Source: Nocardia bovistercoris
GTDB lineage: Bacteria > Actinomycetota > Actinomycetes > Mycobacteriales > Mycobacteriaceae
Length of the DNA stretch: 64,000 nucleotides
Direction of reading: 5' to 3'
Assembly: GCF_015674855.1 (NCBI RefSeq)
Contig: NZ_JADMLG010000022.1
Location: 42,045-106,044, forward strand
Each line of letters starts with the position of its first letter. The stretch's first letter is position 1. The notes beneath the pieces were generated by a model. It was given only the letters and a program-made list of their open reading frames with translations. It searched no databases and was not told where the DNA came from. The position numbers and the translations under genes were made by a program. This document shows positions 43,995 to 53,571 of this stretch, piece by piece.

Positions 43995-44356
43995 GCCGCG
44001 CGGTTCCGCGGTGTCCGACAGAAGGTTCGGTGCGGTTTCACGTGGAACGGCGGCCCGGGGTCGCCTCGGCTCGGCTAGTGCGGCCTGAGGGCTCGGAGGC
44101 GTTGATCAAACCTCGTTCCGGCTGACCGGACTCGTCGCCGGTCGATTTCTCGCAGCCACGGAGCCGTCAGGGGTGTCGTAGGTGCATTGTGATTCGGCCT
44201 TACCAGTAGGATGGTGGAGTAACTAGCGGCGAACCTTCGGCGCGTCGGCACAGCACGCGCGTGGATCCCTGTTTTTCTCACATCGGAATCTCGGGCTCCA
44301 CCTGTGCTCGTCCCTTCGCCGCGCCGGGATCAGCAAGTAAGGAGAGCTACCGACCA
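43995..44356. other. gyrB upstream region
   Basis: The 362 bp carry a parS-like site at 44034-44049 and presumably the gyrBA promoter. No gene is supported. Confidence 0.7.
44034..44049. promoter_or_regulatory. Weak parS-like site upstream of gyrB
   Basis: GGTTTCACGTGGAACG has three mismatches to the parS consensus but keeps the central TTTCACGTG. Confidence 0.45.
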
Positions 44357-46405
44357 GTGGCTGCCAAGGACTCCAACGAATCGGGCTCGACCAAAGCGAC
44401 ATCCGGTAAGCAGGACTACGGTGCTTCCTCCATCACGGTCCTCGAAGGGCTCGAAGCGGTTCGCAAGCGCCCCGGCATGTACATCGGTTCCACCGGTGAG
44501 CGCGGCCTGCATCATCTGATCTGGGAAGTGGTCGACAACTCCGTCGACGAGGCGATGGCGGGATACGCCACCAAGGTCGAGGTCACCCTGCTCGCCGACG
44601 GCGGCGTCGAGGTCGTAGACGACGGTCGCGGCATTCCCACGGGGATGCACGCCCAGGGCGTGCCGACCATCGAGGTCGTCATGACCCAGCTGCACGCGGG
44701 CGGCAAGTTCGACTCCGACTCCTACGCGGTGTCCGGCGGTCTGCACGGTGTCGGCATCTCCGTGGTCAACGCGCTGTCCACGACCCTGGAAGCCGAGATC
44801 GACCACGACGGCTACCACTGGACCCAGCAGTACAAGGACGCGAAGCCGGGCAAGCTGATCCAGGGCGAGGCCACCGACCGGACCGGTACCACCATCCGGT
44901 TCTGGGCCGACCCGGACGTCTTCGAGACCACCGTCTACAACTTCGAGACGGTTTCGCGCCGCCTACAAGAGATGGCGTTCCTGAACAAGGGACTCACCAT
45001 CAAACTCACCGACGAGCGGGTCAGCCGGTCCGAGGTCACCGACGAGGTGGTCAGCGAGACCGCCGAGGCGCCCAAGCACGCCGACGCGCCCGCCGAGCAG
45101 GCCGAGCACAAGGTCAAGACCAGGACCTACCACTACCCGGGCGGTCTGGAGGAGTTCGTCCGCCACATCAACCGGACCAAGCAGCCGATCCACAATTCCG
45201 TGGTCGGGTTCACTGGCAAGGGCACCGGGCACGAGCTCGAGGTCGCCATGCAGTGGAATTCCGGCTATTCGGAATCCGTGCACACCTTCGCCAACACCAT
45301 CAACACCCACGAGGGCGGCACGCACGAGGAGGGCTTCCGCGCGGCGCTGACCACGGTGGTCAACAAGTACGCCAAGGACAAGAAGCTCATCAAGGACAAG
45401 GACGGCAACCTCACCGGCGACGACATCCGCGAGGGGCTGGCCGCCATCGTGAGCGTCAAGGTCGGCGAGCCGCAGTTCGAGGGTCAGACCAAGACCAAGC
45501 TGGGCAACACCGAGGTCAAGTCGTTCGTCCAGAAGACCTGCAACGAGCACCTGACGCACTGGTTCGAGGCCAATCCGGCCGACGCGAAGACCATCGTGAA
45601 CAAGGCGGTGTCCTCGGCGCAGGCGCGGGTGGCCGCGCGTAAGGCGCGCGAACTGGTGCGCCGCAAGTCCGCGACCGATCTCGGCGGCCTGCCCGGCAAG
45701 CTCGCCGACTGCCGGTCCAAGGATCCGGCCAAGTCCGAGATCTACATCGTTGAGGGCGACTCGGCGGGTGGCTCGGCGAAATCCGGCCGCGACTCGATGT
45801 ATCAGGCGATCCTCCCGCTGCGCGGCAAGATCATCAACGTCGAGAAGGCGCGCATCGACCGCGTGCTGAAGAACAACGAGGTCCAGTCGATCATCACGGC
45901 CTTCGGCACCGGCATCCACGACGAGTTCGACATCGCCAAGCTGCGCTATCACAAGATCGTGCTGATGGCCGACGCCGACGTCGACGGCCAGCACATCTCG
46001 ACCCTGCTGCTGACCCTGCTGTTCCGTTTCATGCGGCCGTTGATCGAGGACAGGCACGTCTACCTCGCGCAGCCGCCGTTGTACAAGCTGAAGTGGATGC
46101 GCACCGATCCCGAGTTCGCCTACTCCGATCGCGAACGCGACGGTCTGCTCGAGGCCGGTCTCGCCGCGGGCAAGAAGATCAACAAGGAGGACGGCGTCCA
46201 GCGGTACAAGGGTCTGGGTGAGATGAACGCCAAGGAACTGTGGGAGACCACCATGGATCCGTCGGTGCGGGTGCTTCGTCAGGTGACGCTGGACGACGCG
46301 GCCGCCGCCGACGAGCTGTTCTCCGTGCTGATGGGCGAGGACGTCGAGGCGCGTCGCAGCTTCATCACCCGCAATGCCAAGGACGTTCGCTTCCTCGACG
46401 TGTAG
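44357..46405 (+). CDS. gyrB: DNA gyrase subunit B
   Basis: GyrB is the ATPase and TOPRIM subunit of gyrase. The ATPase domain has EVVDNSVDEAMAGYA and GRGIPTGMH; a mycobacterial-type acidic insertion (SETAEAPKHADAPAEQAE) interrupts it near residue 235. The TOPRIM motif EGDSAGGSAKSGRD and the DADVDGQHI metal site are intact. The GTG at 44357 follows AAGGAGAG and gives 682 residues; an upstream frame to 44261 has no support. It is followed by gyrA 51 bp downstream. Confidence 0.98.
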   Translation: MAAKDSNESGSTKATSGKQDYGASSITVLEGLEAVRKRPGMYIGSTGERGLHHLIWEVVDNSVDEAMAGYATKVEVTLLADGGVEVVDDGRGIPTGMHAQGVPTIEVVMTQLHAGGKFDSDSYAVSGGLHGVGISVVNALSTTLEAEIDHDGYHWTQQYKDAKPGKLIQGEATDRTGTTIRFWADPDVFETTVYNFETVSRRLQEMAFLNKGLTIKLTDERVSRSEVTDEVVSETAEAPKHADAPAEQAEHKVKTRTYHYPGGLEEFVRHINRTKQPIHNSVVGFTGKGTGHELEVAMQWNSGYSESVHTFANTINTHEGGTHEEGFRAALTTVVNKYAKDKKLIKDKDGNLTGDDIREGLAAIVSVKVGEPQFEGQTKTKLGNTEVKSFVQKTCNEHLTHWFEANPADAKTIVNKAVSSAQARVAARKARELVRRKSATDLGGLPGKLADCRSKDPAKSEIYIVEGDSAGGSAKSGRDSMYQAILPLRGKIINVEKARIDRVLKNNEVQSIITAFGTGIHDEFDIAKLRYHKIVLMADADVDGQHISTLLLTLLFRFMRPLIEDRHVYLAQPPLYKLKWMRTDPEFAYSDRERDGLLEAGLAAGKKINKEDGVQRYKGLGEMNAKELWETTMDPSVRVLRQVTLDDAAAADELFSVLMGEDVEARRSFITRNAKDVRFLDV

Positions 46406-46456
46406 CCGGCGTGCGCACGCAGTCCACGTCACGCCAGGCCATTTAAGGAGACCCCC

Positions 46457-48967
46457 ATGACCGAGACAACGCTGCCTCCGAACGGCGGCGCGGGCGACCG
46501 GATCGAACCGGTCGACATCCAGAACGAGATGCAGAGCAGCTACATCGATTACGCGATGAGCGTGATCGTCGGCCGTGCGCTGCCCGATGTGCGCGACGGC
46601 CTCAAGCCGGTGCACCGGCGCGTGCTCTACGCGATGTACGACAACGGCTACCGGCCCGACCGCGGTTACGTGAAGGCCGCGCGCCCGGTCGCCGAGACGA
46701 TGGGTAACTACCATCCGCACGGCGACGCGTCGATCTACGACACCCTCGTGCGCATGGCGCAGCCGTGGTCGCTGCGCTACCCGCTGGTGGACGGGCAGGG
46801 CAACTTCGGTTCCCGCGGCAACGACGGCGCCGCCGCCATGCGCTACACCGAATGCCGCCTGACGCCGCTGGCGATGGAACTGCTGCGCGAGATCGATCAC
46901 GAGACGGTCGATTTCACGCCGAACTACGACGGCCGCTCCCAGGAGCCGGTGGTTCTCCCCAGCCGGGTGCCGAACCTGTTGATGAACGGGTCCAACGGCA
47001 TCGCGGTCGGCATGGCCACCAATATCCCGCCGCACAACCTGCGTGAACTCGCCGAGGCGATCTACTGGGCGCTGGACAACCACGACGCCGACGAGGAGTC
47101 CACGCTCGCGGCATGCATGGAGCGGGTCAAGGGCCCGGACTTCCCGACGCACGGGCTGATCGTCGGTGGGCAGGGCATCCACGACGCGTACACGACGGGG
47201 CGCGGTTCGATCCGGATGCGCGGCGTGGTCGAGATCGAGGAGGACAGTCGCGGTCGTACCACGATCGTCATCACCGAACTGCCCTACCAGGTCAACACCG
47301 ACAACTTCATCAACTCGATCGCCGAGCAGGTCAAGGACGGCAAGATCGCGGGTATCTCCGATATCCACGACGAATCCTCCGACCGCGCGGGCATGCGGAT
47401 CGTGGTGACGGTCAAACGCGACGCCGTCGCCAAGGTGGTGCTGAACAACCTCTACAAGCACACCCAGCTGCAGACCAGTTTCGGCGCGAACATGCTGTCC
47501 ATCGTGGACGGTGTGCCGCGCACGCTGCGCCTGGATCAGATGATCCGGCTCTACGTCGCACACCAGTTGGACGTGATCGTCCGGCGCACCAGGTACCTGC
47601 TGCGCAAGGCCGAGGAACGCGCCCACATCCTGCGCGGCCTGGTCAAGGCGCTCGACGCGCTGGACGAGGTCATCGCCCTGATCCGGCGTTCGGCCAACAC
47701 CGACACCGCGCGCACCGGCCTCATGCAGCTGCTCGACATCGACGAGATCCAGGCCACCGCGATCCTCGACATGCAGCTGCGCCGCCTCTCGGCGTTGGAG
47801 CGGCAGAAGATCGTCGACGAACTCGCCAAGATCGAGGCCGAGATCGCCGACCTCAAGGACATCCTGGAGAAGCCGGAGCGCCAGCGCGCGATCGTGCGCG
47901 ACGAACTGGCCGAGATCGTCGAGAAGTACGGCGACGACCGGCGCACCAGGATCATCGCCGCCGACGGCGACGTGGCCGACGAGGACCTGATCGCCCGCGA
48001 GGACGTGGTGGTCACCATCACCGAGACCGGTTACGCCAAGCGCACCAAGACCGACCTGTACCGCTCACAGAAGCGCGGCGGCAAGGGCGTGCAGGGCGCG
48101 GGTCTCAAACAGGACGACATCGTCAAGCACTTCTTCGTCAGCTCGACTCACGACTGGCTGCTGTTCTTCACCAACAAGGGCCGCGTCTACCGCGCCAAGG
48201 CGTACGAGCTGCCCGAGGCCAACCGCACCGCGCGCGGTCAGCACGTGGCCAACCTGCTCGCCTTCCAGCCCGACGAGCGGATCGCGCAGATCATCCAGAT
48301 CAAGTCCTACGACGACGCGCCCTACCTGGTGCTCGCCACCAAGAACGGCCTGGTGAAGAAGTCGAAGCTCACCGATTTCGACTCCAACCGCAGCGGCGGC
48401 ATCGTCGCGGTGAACCTGCGCGACGAGGACGAACTGGTCGGCGCGGTGCTCTGCTCGGCCGAGGACGATCTGCTGCTCGTCTCCGCGCAGGGTCAGTCGA
48501 TCCGATTCTCGGCCACCGACGAGGCGCTGCGTCCGATGGGCCGCGCCACCTCCGGTGTGCAGGGCATGCGGTTCAACGCCGACGACGAACTGCTCTCGCT
48601 CAACGTGGTGCGTCCCGACACCTACCTGCTGGTGGCGACCTCGGGCGGCTATTCCAAGCGCACCGCGATCGAGGAGTACACGGCGCAGGGACGCGGCGGT
48701 AAAGGCGTACTGACTATCCAGTTCGACGCCAAGCGTGGCACCCTGGTCGGTGCGTTGATCGTCGATGACGACGACGAGCTCTACGCGATCACATCCGGCG
48801 GCGGCGTCATCCGTACGGCGGCGCGGCAAGTTCGCAAGGCCGGACGTCAAACCAAGGGCGTGCGATTGATGAACCTGGCCGATGGCGATACCTTGCTTGC
48901 GATCGCGCGCAACGCCGACGAGCCCGAGCTCGGCGGCGATGACGACACCGGTTCCCCCGAGCAGTAA
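46457..48967 (+). CDS. gyrA: DNA gyrase subunit A
   Basis: GyrA cuts and rejoins DNA; the catalytic Tyr is in AAMRYTE at residue 130. The quinolone-resistance region reads HPHGDASIYDTLVRM with Ala91, Ser92 and Asp95, the residues expected in a quinolone-susceptible enzyme (M. tuberculosis Ala90, Ser91, Asp94). The C-terminal beta-pinwheel includes the GyrA-box QKRGGKG. AAGGAGACCCCC precedes the ATG. Length is 836. Confidence 0.98.
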   Translation: MTETTLPPNGGAGDRIEPVDIQNEMQSSYIDYAMSVIVGRALPDVRDGLKPVHRRVLYAMYDNGYRPDRGYVKAARPVAETMGNYHPHGDASIYDTLVRMAQPWSLRYPLVDGQGNFGSRGNDGAAAMRYTECRLTPLAMELLREIDHETVDFTPNYDGRSQEPVVLPSRVPNLLMNGSNGIAVGMATNIPPHNLRELAEAIYWALDNHDADEESTLAACMERVKGPDFPTHGLIVGGQGIHDAYTTGRGSIRMRGVVEIEEDSRGRTTIVITELPYQVNTDNFINSIAEQVKDGKIAGISDIHDESSDRAGMRIVVTVKRDAVAKVVLNNLYKHTQLQTSFGANMLSIVDGVPRTLRLDQMIRLYVAHQLDVIVRRTRYLLRKAEERAHILRGLVKALDALDEVIALIRRSANTDTARTGLMQLLDIDEIQATAILDMQLRRLSALERQKIVDELAKIEAEIADLKDILEKPERQRAIVRDELAEIVEKYGDDRRTRIIAADGDVADEDLIAREDVVVTITETGYAKRTKTDLYRSQKRGGKGVQGAGLKQDDIVKHFFVSSTHDWLLFFTNKGRVYRAKAYELPEANRTARGQHVANLLAFQPDERIAQIIQIKSYDDAPYLVLATKNGLVKKSKLTDFDSNRSGGIVAVNLRDEDELVGAVLCSAEDDLLLVSAQGQSIRFSATDEALRPMGRATSGVQGMRFNADDELLSLNVVRPDTYLLVATSGGYSKRTAIEEYTAQGRGGKGVLTIQFDAKRGTLVGALIVDDDDELYAITSGGGVIRTAARQVRKAGRQTKGVRLMNLADGDTLLAIARNADEPELGGDDDTGSPEQ

Positions 48968-49006
48968 CCCACCAGCGGCGGCAAAGAACGGATCTGAGGA
49001 TTCCCA

Positions 49007-50068
49007 TTGACCACTCCGAATCAGCCGAATGACGAGCGGCAGCACACGAACGGCGTGACCGAACGGATCGCACCGTCCCCGATTCCGCCGCGGCCGATCC
49101 CAAGGCCGGTCTCCTCGGCGGACAACGGGCAGCCGGGGACGGGAAACCAGGCGCCGCATGGCTCCGCGCCCCAAGTTGGCCAGCCGCACGAATCCACGGG
49201 CAAACAGGGCGAATTCGGGTCGAAGCCGCCGGAGCAGCCCAAGGGCGCGCCGGAGAACTTCGACCAGGCCACCGTGCGGATGAGCAATAACCAGGGCGAA
49301 CCGCCCAAACCGCCCGAAAGCGGCGACAAGCCGCCGCAGGGCGGCCCGCAATTCCAGGACGGGTGGTCGCAGCTGCCGCAGCGGGAGCCGCAGTCCAACC
49401 TGTACCGACCCGGTCAGGCGCCGGTCACCGGCAGGCCCGCGGGCGCGGTCGGGCTCAACGGCGGTGTCACCAACGCGCGCACCACCGCCGACCTGGCGGC
49501 CAAAGCGGCGCGCAAAGAAGCGGCGATGGTGAAATCCGTCGGCATCGACGGCCCAACCCGCAGCATCGCGCGCCCCGAACTGATCAAGGACATGCCCGAC
49601 CTGTCCGACATCAGGCACCCGCTGCCGCCCGGCGACCACATCGGCCACACCGCGCCGCCACCCATCTCGCCCGCGGTCCCCGTCGCGGTCGCGGCGGCCG
49701 CCGCCGGTGAACCGCTGCGCGCCACCGTCCAGATCCGCCGCATCGACCCGTGGTCGACGCTGAAGATCTCCCTGGTGATCAGCGTCGCCCTGTTCTTCGT
49801 GTGGATGCTCGCCGTCGGCCTGCTCTACATCGTCCTCGAAGGCATGGGCGTGTGGGAACGCCTGAACAACACCTTCACCGACATGGTCTCCCAGGACAGC
49901 GGCTCCGCGGGCCTCATCGACGCGGGCACCGTCTTCGGCTACGCGGGCGTCGTCGGCCTCATCAACGTCGTCCTGTTCACCGCCCTCGGCACCGTTGGCA
50001 CCTTCATCTACAACCAGTGCTGCGACCTCGTCGGCGGTATCCAGGTCACCCTGGCCGACCCCGACTAG
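49007..50068 (+). CDS. DUF3566 membrane protein (Rv0007-like)
   Basis: This 353-residue protein follows gyrA as in mycobacteria. About 240 residues are Pro/Gln-rich and disordered. The C-terminal DUF3566 domain has two membrane helices (about 255-285 and 305-330), beginning ATVQIRRIDPWSTLKISLVIS and ending GGIQVTLAD. The TTG at 49007 with GAGGA seven bases upstream is the only start near the gyrA stop that fits. DUF3566 function is unknown; its lasting link with gyrase suggests a chromosome or envelope role. Confidence 0.93.
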   Translation: MTTPNQPNDERQHTNGVTERIAPSPIPPRPIPRPVSSADNGQPGTGNQAPHGSAPQVGQPHESTGKQGEFGSKPPEQPKGAPENFDQATVRMSNNQGEPPKPPESGDKPPQGGPQFQDGWSQLPQREPQSNLYRPGQAPVTGRPAGAVGLNGGVTNARTTADLAAKAARKEAAMVKSVGIDGPTRSIARPELIKDMPDLSDIRHPLPPGDHIGHTAPPPISPAVPVAVAAAAAGEPLRATVQIRRIDPWSTLKISLVISVALFFVWMLAVGLLYIVLEGMGVWERLNNTFTDMVSQDSGSAGLIDAGTVFGYAGVVGLINVVLFTALGTVGTFIYNQCCDLVGGIQVTLADPD

Positions 50069-50081
50069 TCCCCGCTCGACC

Positions 50082-50122
50082 ACGAAGGTCGGCCCCGCCA
50101 TCCCGGCGGCGCCGACCTTCGT
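50082..50122 (+). terminator. Terminator after the DUF3566 gene
   Basis: ACGAAGGTCGGC pairs with GCCGACCTTCGT across a 17-nt loop and is followed by CCTTT. Confidence 0.8.
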
Positions 50123-50245
50123 CCTTTCCCCACCCGAATACCCCGCTACCAGCCGTTTTGGTCGATGCCAGTGGTGTCGGGTAATCTCTTCCCTCGGCGG
50201 GTTCGAGTCGAAATTCCGGAATAGTCGACATCGAATGCGCACCAC

Positions 50246-50319
50246 GGGCCTATAGCTCAGGCGGTTAGAGCGCTTCGCTGATAACGAAGAGGTCGGAGGT
50301 TCAAGTCCTCCTAGGCCCA
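50246..50319 (+). tRNA. ileT: tRNA-Ile (GAT)
   Basis: The cloverleaf is complete: acceptor GGGCCTA/TAGGCCC, D-arm AGCTCAGGCGGTTAGAGC, anticodon stem-loop CTTCGCTGATAACGAAG with GAT, T-arm GGAGGTTCAAGTCCTCC, and discriminator A. CCA is not encoded. Confidence 0.98.
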
Positions 50320-50332
50320 CTTCACTCGTAGG

Positions 50333-50360
50333 CGGCTCATGCTCATGGAGGCATGAGCCG
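50333..50360 (+). terminator. Hairpin after tRNA-Ile
   Basis: CGGCTCATGC pairs with GCATGAGCCG, followed by TTCTCGTTT. Confidence 0.75.
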
Positions 50361-50479
50361 TTCTCGTTTCGTCGTGTTTTGTGGGGGCGCAGCCCCCACG
50401 CCCCACCCGGAGGGCTTCGCCCCCGGACCCCCGATCTTGTGGTTGCGTGGGTGGTTTGTGGCAGTTCTTCTCCGCCGTG

Positions 50480-50512
50480 ACTGGGCTTCGCCCTTTGAGG
50501 GTGAAGCCCAGT
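50480..50512. terminator. Terminator at the end of the four-gene operon
   Basis: ACTGGGCTTC and GAAGCCCAGT form a stem, extended inward by GCCC/GGGT-type pairs, just beyond the stop of the DUF4407 gene. Confidence 0.7.
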
Positions 50513-50528
50513 CTTTGTGGTGCGGGGA

Positions 50529-51905
50529 TCAGGCGGGGGTGGCTGTGGGGTATGCGGTGTGGTGGTCGTCGTCTTCGTCGATTTCCAACTGCATTGCCAA
50601 GCGGTCGATTTCGTCGGCGAGTTCGGCTTCCCTGCGGGCGTTGGCCGAGCGTTCGGCCTCGGCGATCGAGCGTCTGTTCTCACGCAATTCCTGCTCGATC
50701 GCCTCGCGGCCGATATCGGCGTCCGCTCCTTCCCTCGACTCGCGAACACTCAAGCGGCGGCTGAAGGACTGTTTGGAGGCTTCCAGTCGCTGCGAGACGA
50801 TGGCGTCGTAAGCGGTGGTGCCGCCGAAAGCCTTTGCGAGAACCGGTAGACAGTCCACTGCGATCAGCAGAGCCGCGAGCAGCCAGTGGGCGACCTTGAT
50901 CTCGAAATTCTCGTCGGACAGCCTGCTCAGGGCGTGCAGGTCATCGAGGATGCCGCGGCTGCTGAGATTGTCCTTCTTCTCGGCGAGCTTCCTGCCGATC
51001 TCCGCGGTGACATTCCCCGTGTACCGTTCCTGGGCGGCGGACACCTCCCCGGTGAGGGTGACGATCTTGCGCTGCAAAGAGATCAGGTCGGTGCGCAGCT
51101 GATCGATATGGTTCTCGGTGCGGAACCGGGCGGCGGCAGCGCGATTGTTCAGGCACAGTTCGCCCTCGCCCTTGTCGCCGCTGACCCCAGGCCCCGGGGT
51201 GCCGGAGCACTCGTCGCGCGCCAGCCGCTCCAAGTTGGACAGTTCGGCGTTCAACGCGTCGAGGGAGGTCTTGGATTGCGACTCGGTGCTTTTGGCATTG
51301 GTGAGTTCGATGACGAGCGCCTGTGGATTGTCGGCGACATTCAGGTTGAACCCCGCGCAGTTGTCCGGCGCCGTGACCGAACCGTCGGTCGAACTGCATG
51401 CCCGCAGGCGGCTCTCGTACTGATCCAGCTGTGCTTTGCGATCCTCGCGTATCTCCACGTCGATCGAAGGTTTGAACACCCACAGCACGAGTGGTTCCGC
51501 GATGATGAAGCCGAGCAGCAGCGAGACGACGAACCGCGGAAAGAACATTCCCCACTTGGATCTGTTGGTCGCGCCGTGGGTGCTCGAGATCAACCAGCTG
51601 TCGAAGGTCAGGATCAGGTAACCCCAGAACAAGCCTGCGGGAGCGAGCAGAATCCACCAGCCGCCCGCGAGGCCTGCCAGGCCGACCATCAGTGAAAAGC
51701 CCGCCATGATCGCGGTATTGAGCACGATCGCGCCGAGCAGGGTGTAGCGCTTCCGCTCTTCCGGTACCCAGTCGAGCAGTGATTCCCGGACACCGATGAG
51801 GGAACGCAACTTGCGCCCACGGCCCGGCCGGTCAGCGGTGACCGGACGTACCAGATCGAGTTCCAGGTCGAAATCGAGGGGTAACGCGGCCGTCTCAGTG
51901 CTCAT
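50529..51905 (-). CDS. DUF4407 membrane protein, fourth gene of the operon
   Basis: This 458-residue DUF4407 protein has a cytoplasmic N-terminus, paired helices at about residues 58-110, a third at about 122-145 (FVVSLLLGFIIAEPLVLWVF) and a fourth near 350 (VAHWLLAALLIAVDCLPVLAKA). Between the third and fourth lies a 200-residue, probably external, region with a coiled coil and several Cys. The C-terminal 80 residues are charged and helical. It overlaps the SPFH gene by 11 bp, so it is co-translated. DUF4407 function is unknown; in this locus it is the only obvious membrane component. Confidence 0.85.
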   Translation of the reverse strand: MSTETAALPLDFDLELDLVRPVTADRPGRGRKLRSLIGVRESLLDWVPEERKRYTLLGAIVLNTAIMAGFSLMVGLAGLAGGWWILLAPAGLFWGYLILTFDSWLISSTHGATNRSKWGMFFPRFVVSLLLGFIIAEPLVLWVFKPSIDVEIREDRKAQLDQYESRLRACSSTDGSVTAPDNCAGFNLNVADNPQALVIELTNAKSTESQSKTSLDALNAELSNLERLARDECSGTPGPGVSGDKGEGELCLNNRAAAARFRTENHIDQLRTDLISLQRKIVTLTGEVSAAQERYTGNVTAEIGRKLAEKKDNLSSRGILDDLHALSRLSDENFEIKVAHWLLAALLIAVDCLPVLAKAFGGTTAYDAIVSQRLEASKQSFSRRLSVRESREGADADIGREAIEQELRENRRSIAEAERSANARREAELADEIDRLAMQLEIDEDDDHHTAYPTATPA

Positions 51906-53571
51906 CCTCTTCCCTCAGCTCTGGGTCGTCCATATCTCGCGACTCCGATCGGACGGTTTCGGTGGTGGTATCCACCACTTCGATATTCGTGAATTCCTCG
52001 AGGTCCGACATCTCCGGGTGGTTCGACAACGCGGTCTGCACCAGATGTTCGATGGCCATCGTGTCTATCGCGCCGCGATCGGCGAGTTTTCTGATTATCT
52101 CGATCTGTACCGCGAGTTTCTGGTTGCGCTCGGTGGCGGCCAGGTCGATCTGCTTGTGTTCGATCTTCCACCGTTCGGCGCGGTCCAGCCGCTCGGCTTC
52201 CCAACGCCGGGTCTCCGCGAGTGCTTCGCGTTCGCGTCCGTGCTCGAGCGAGGCGTGGTCTCGTTCGCGTGCGCGGCGCACCTCTTCGCGCGCGAATTCG
52301 CGTTCGGCGTTCTTGGCGGCGTTTTCCTCTTGACGTTCCGCGGCAGCCAGGTCGATCTGTTTGTGTTCGATCTTCCACTGCTCGTCGCGGTCCAGCCGTT
52401 CGGCTTCCCAGCGGCGCTTTTCCCCGAGAGCCTCGCGTTCTTGTCCGCTTTCGAGCGAGGCGTGGTCTCGTTCGCGTGCGCGGCGCAGCTCTTCCCGTGC
52501 GAATTCGCGTTCGGCGTTCTTGGCGGCATGTTCTCGGTCGCGTTCAGCGGCGGCCAGGTCGATTTGCTTGTGTTCGATCTTCCACTGCTCGTCGCGGTCC
52601 AGCCGTTCGGCTTCCCAGCGGCGAGTTTCCGCGAGTGCTTCGCGTTCGTGTCCGCGTTCGAGCGACGCCTGTTCCCATTCCTGTGCTCGGCGCAACTCCT
52701 GCTGGGCGTACTCGCGTTCCACCTGCTCCTGTCGCAGCATTTCGTCGGCGAATTCCTTCGCGCTCACCTCGCCCGCCGCATAGGCGTACTTGAGCGCATC
52801 CACGGGATTGTTCCCGATCTCGCGCTGCTGTTCGAACTGGTAGCGCTGATAGTCCCTGGTATTCGCGTCGAGTGTGAAGGAATGCCGCTGTGAGCGGATT
52901 TCTTCTTGTTGTTCGTAGTCCGTCGCCGCGCTGCGCATGAGCTGGCTGCGATGTTGCCGGTCGAAGTCGATGTAGTGTCTGCCCGCTTGGTCACGGAGGG
53001 TGCGCTGATAATTCCCCACACTCGGGGGAGTCAGTACCTCGACACTTTCCAACTCCGTCTTCACGCCGAGATAGACCGGCGGTGACGCCATCGCGTACGC
53101 GGTGACCTGGGCACTGATCTTCCTCCGGGCCAGATTGATCTCGGTGAGGTCGTAGTCGAGTCCGAGTTCGAAGATCCGCCGGTGTTTCCGTACGTATGCC
53201 TTCAGCACACTGCCGAGATCGTGGGTACCGCCGCGAACGACCTGCACGGCGTCGTTGACCGTGCACGTGAAGGTGACCTGGAGTTGGAACGCGTCCGCGT
53301 CCTTCGACGGGATCTCGATCCGCACCGGCACCTGCACATCGCGGGATATATCGACGAGGCTGACATGTGTGGCCTCGAGCACGGTGTCCGAGTCCATGGT
53401 CAAGGCGCCGTTGTCGAGTTGGTAGTCATTTCCTATCCGATAGACCAGGCGGTGGTTGGAACCGCCCTGTGGAATATCGTCCAGCGAGCGTGTCCGTTTG
53501 GGTCCCAAGAACTTCTTCGACGGCACCGGTTCGAGCGTCCGTTGCGCCACCACCGGATATGCGGCACTCAT
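51895..53571 (-). CDS. SPFH-like protein with tandem 69-residue coiled-coil repeats
   Basis: The N-terminal part (about residues 45-175) looks like an SPFH/band-7 domain: TVLEATHVSLVDISRDVQV, VRIEIPSKDADAFQL, VTFTCTVNDA and a Lys/Arg-rich helix. After a helical linker come three near-identical charged repeats of 69 residues (about 280-490) with the core RRWEAERLD-x-E-x-WKIEHKQIDLAA, predicted to be a long rod. No membrane helix is present, so it probably lies on the membrane with the DUF4407 protein. Its ATG overlaps the NTPase stop (TGATG). The SPFH call is by eye and moderate; the coiled coil is firm. Confidence 0.75.
   Translation of the reverse strand: MSAAYPVVAQRTLEPVPSKKFLGPKRTRSLDDIPQGGSNHRLVYRIGNDYQLDNGALTMDSDTVLEATHVSLVDISRDVQVPVRIEIPSKDADAFQLQVTFTCTVNDAVQVVRGGTHDLGSVLKAYVRKHRRIFELGLDYDLTEINLARRKISAQVTAYAMASPPVYLGVKTELESVEVLTPPSVGNYQRTLRDQAGRHYIDFDRQHRSQLMRSAATDYEQQEEIRSQRHSFTLDANTRDYQRYQFEQQREIGNNPVDALKYAYAAGEVSAKEFADEMLRQEQVEREYAQQELRRAQEWEQASLERGHEREALAETRRWEAERLDRDEQWKIEHKQIDLAAAERDREHAAKNAEREFAREELRRARERDHASLESGQEREALGEKRRWEAERLDRDEQWKIEHKQIDLAAAERQEENAAKNAEREFAREEVRRARERDHASLEHGREREALAETRRWEAERLDRAERWKIEHKQIDLAATERNQKLAVQIEIIRKLADRGAIDTMAIEHLVQTALSNHPEMSDLEEFTNIEVVDTTTETVRSESRDMDDPELREEDEH
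52090..52720 (-). repeat. 207-bp tandem coding repeat in the SPFH-like gene
   Basis: Copies of a segment reading (plus strand) TTGTGTTCGATCTTCCA recur at a spacing of 207 bp (near 52151, 52358 and 52565). The high nucleotide identity points to recent unequal exchange or gene conversion. Confidence 0.85.

Noticed and set aside
44963..47626. 887-codon minus-strand frame opposite gyrB and gyrA
   Set aside because: It is antisense to two unmistakable gyrase genes and has biased composition without domains.
50380..50460. GGGGGCGCAGCCCCC-type hairpins after tRNA-Ile
   Set aside because: Such GC palindromes are widespread between actinobacterial genes; kept only as background to the terminators listed.
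48065..50749. 894-codon minus-strand frame spanning gyrA, the DUF3566 gene and tRNA-Ile
   Set aside because: It runs through a tRNA and two supported genes on the other strand.
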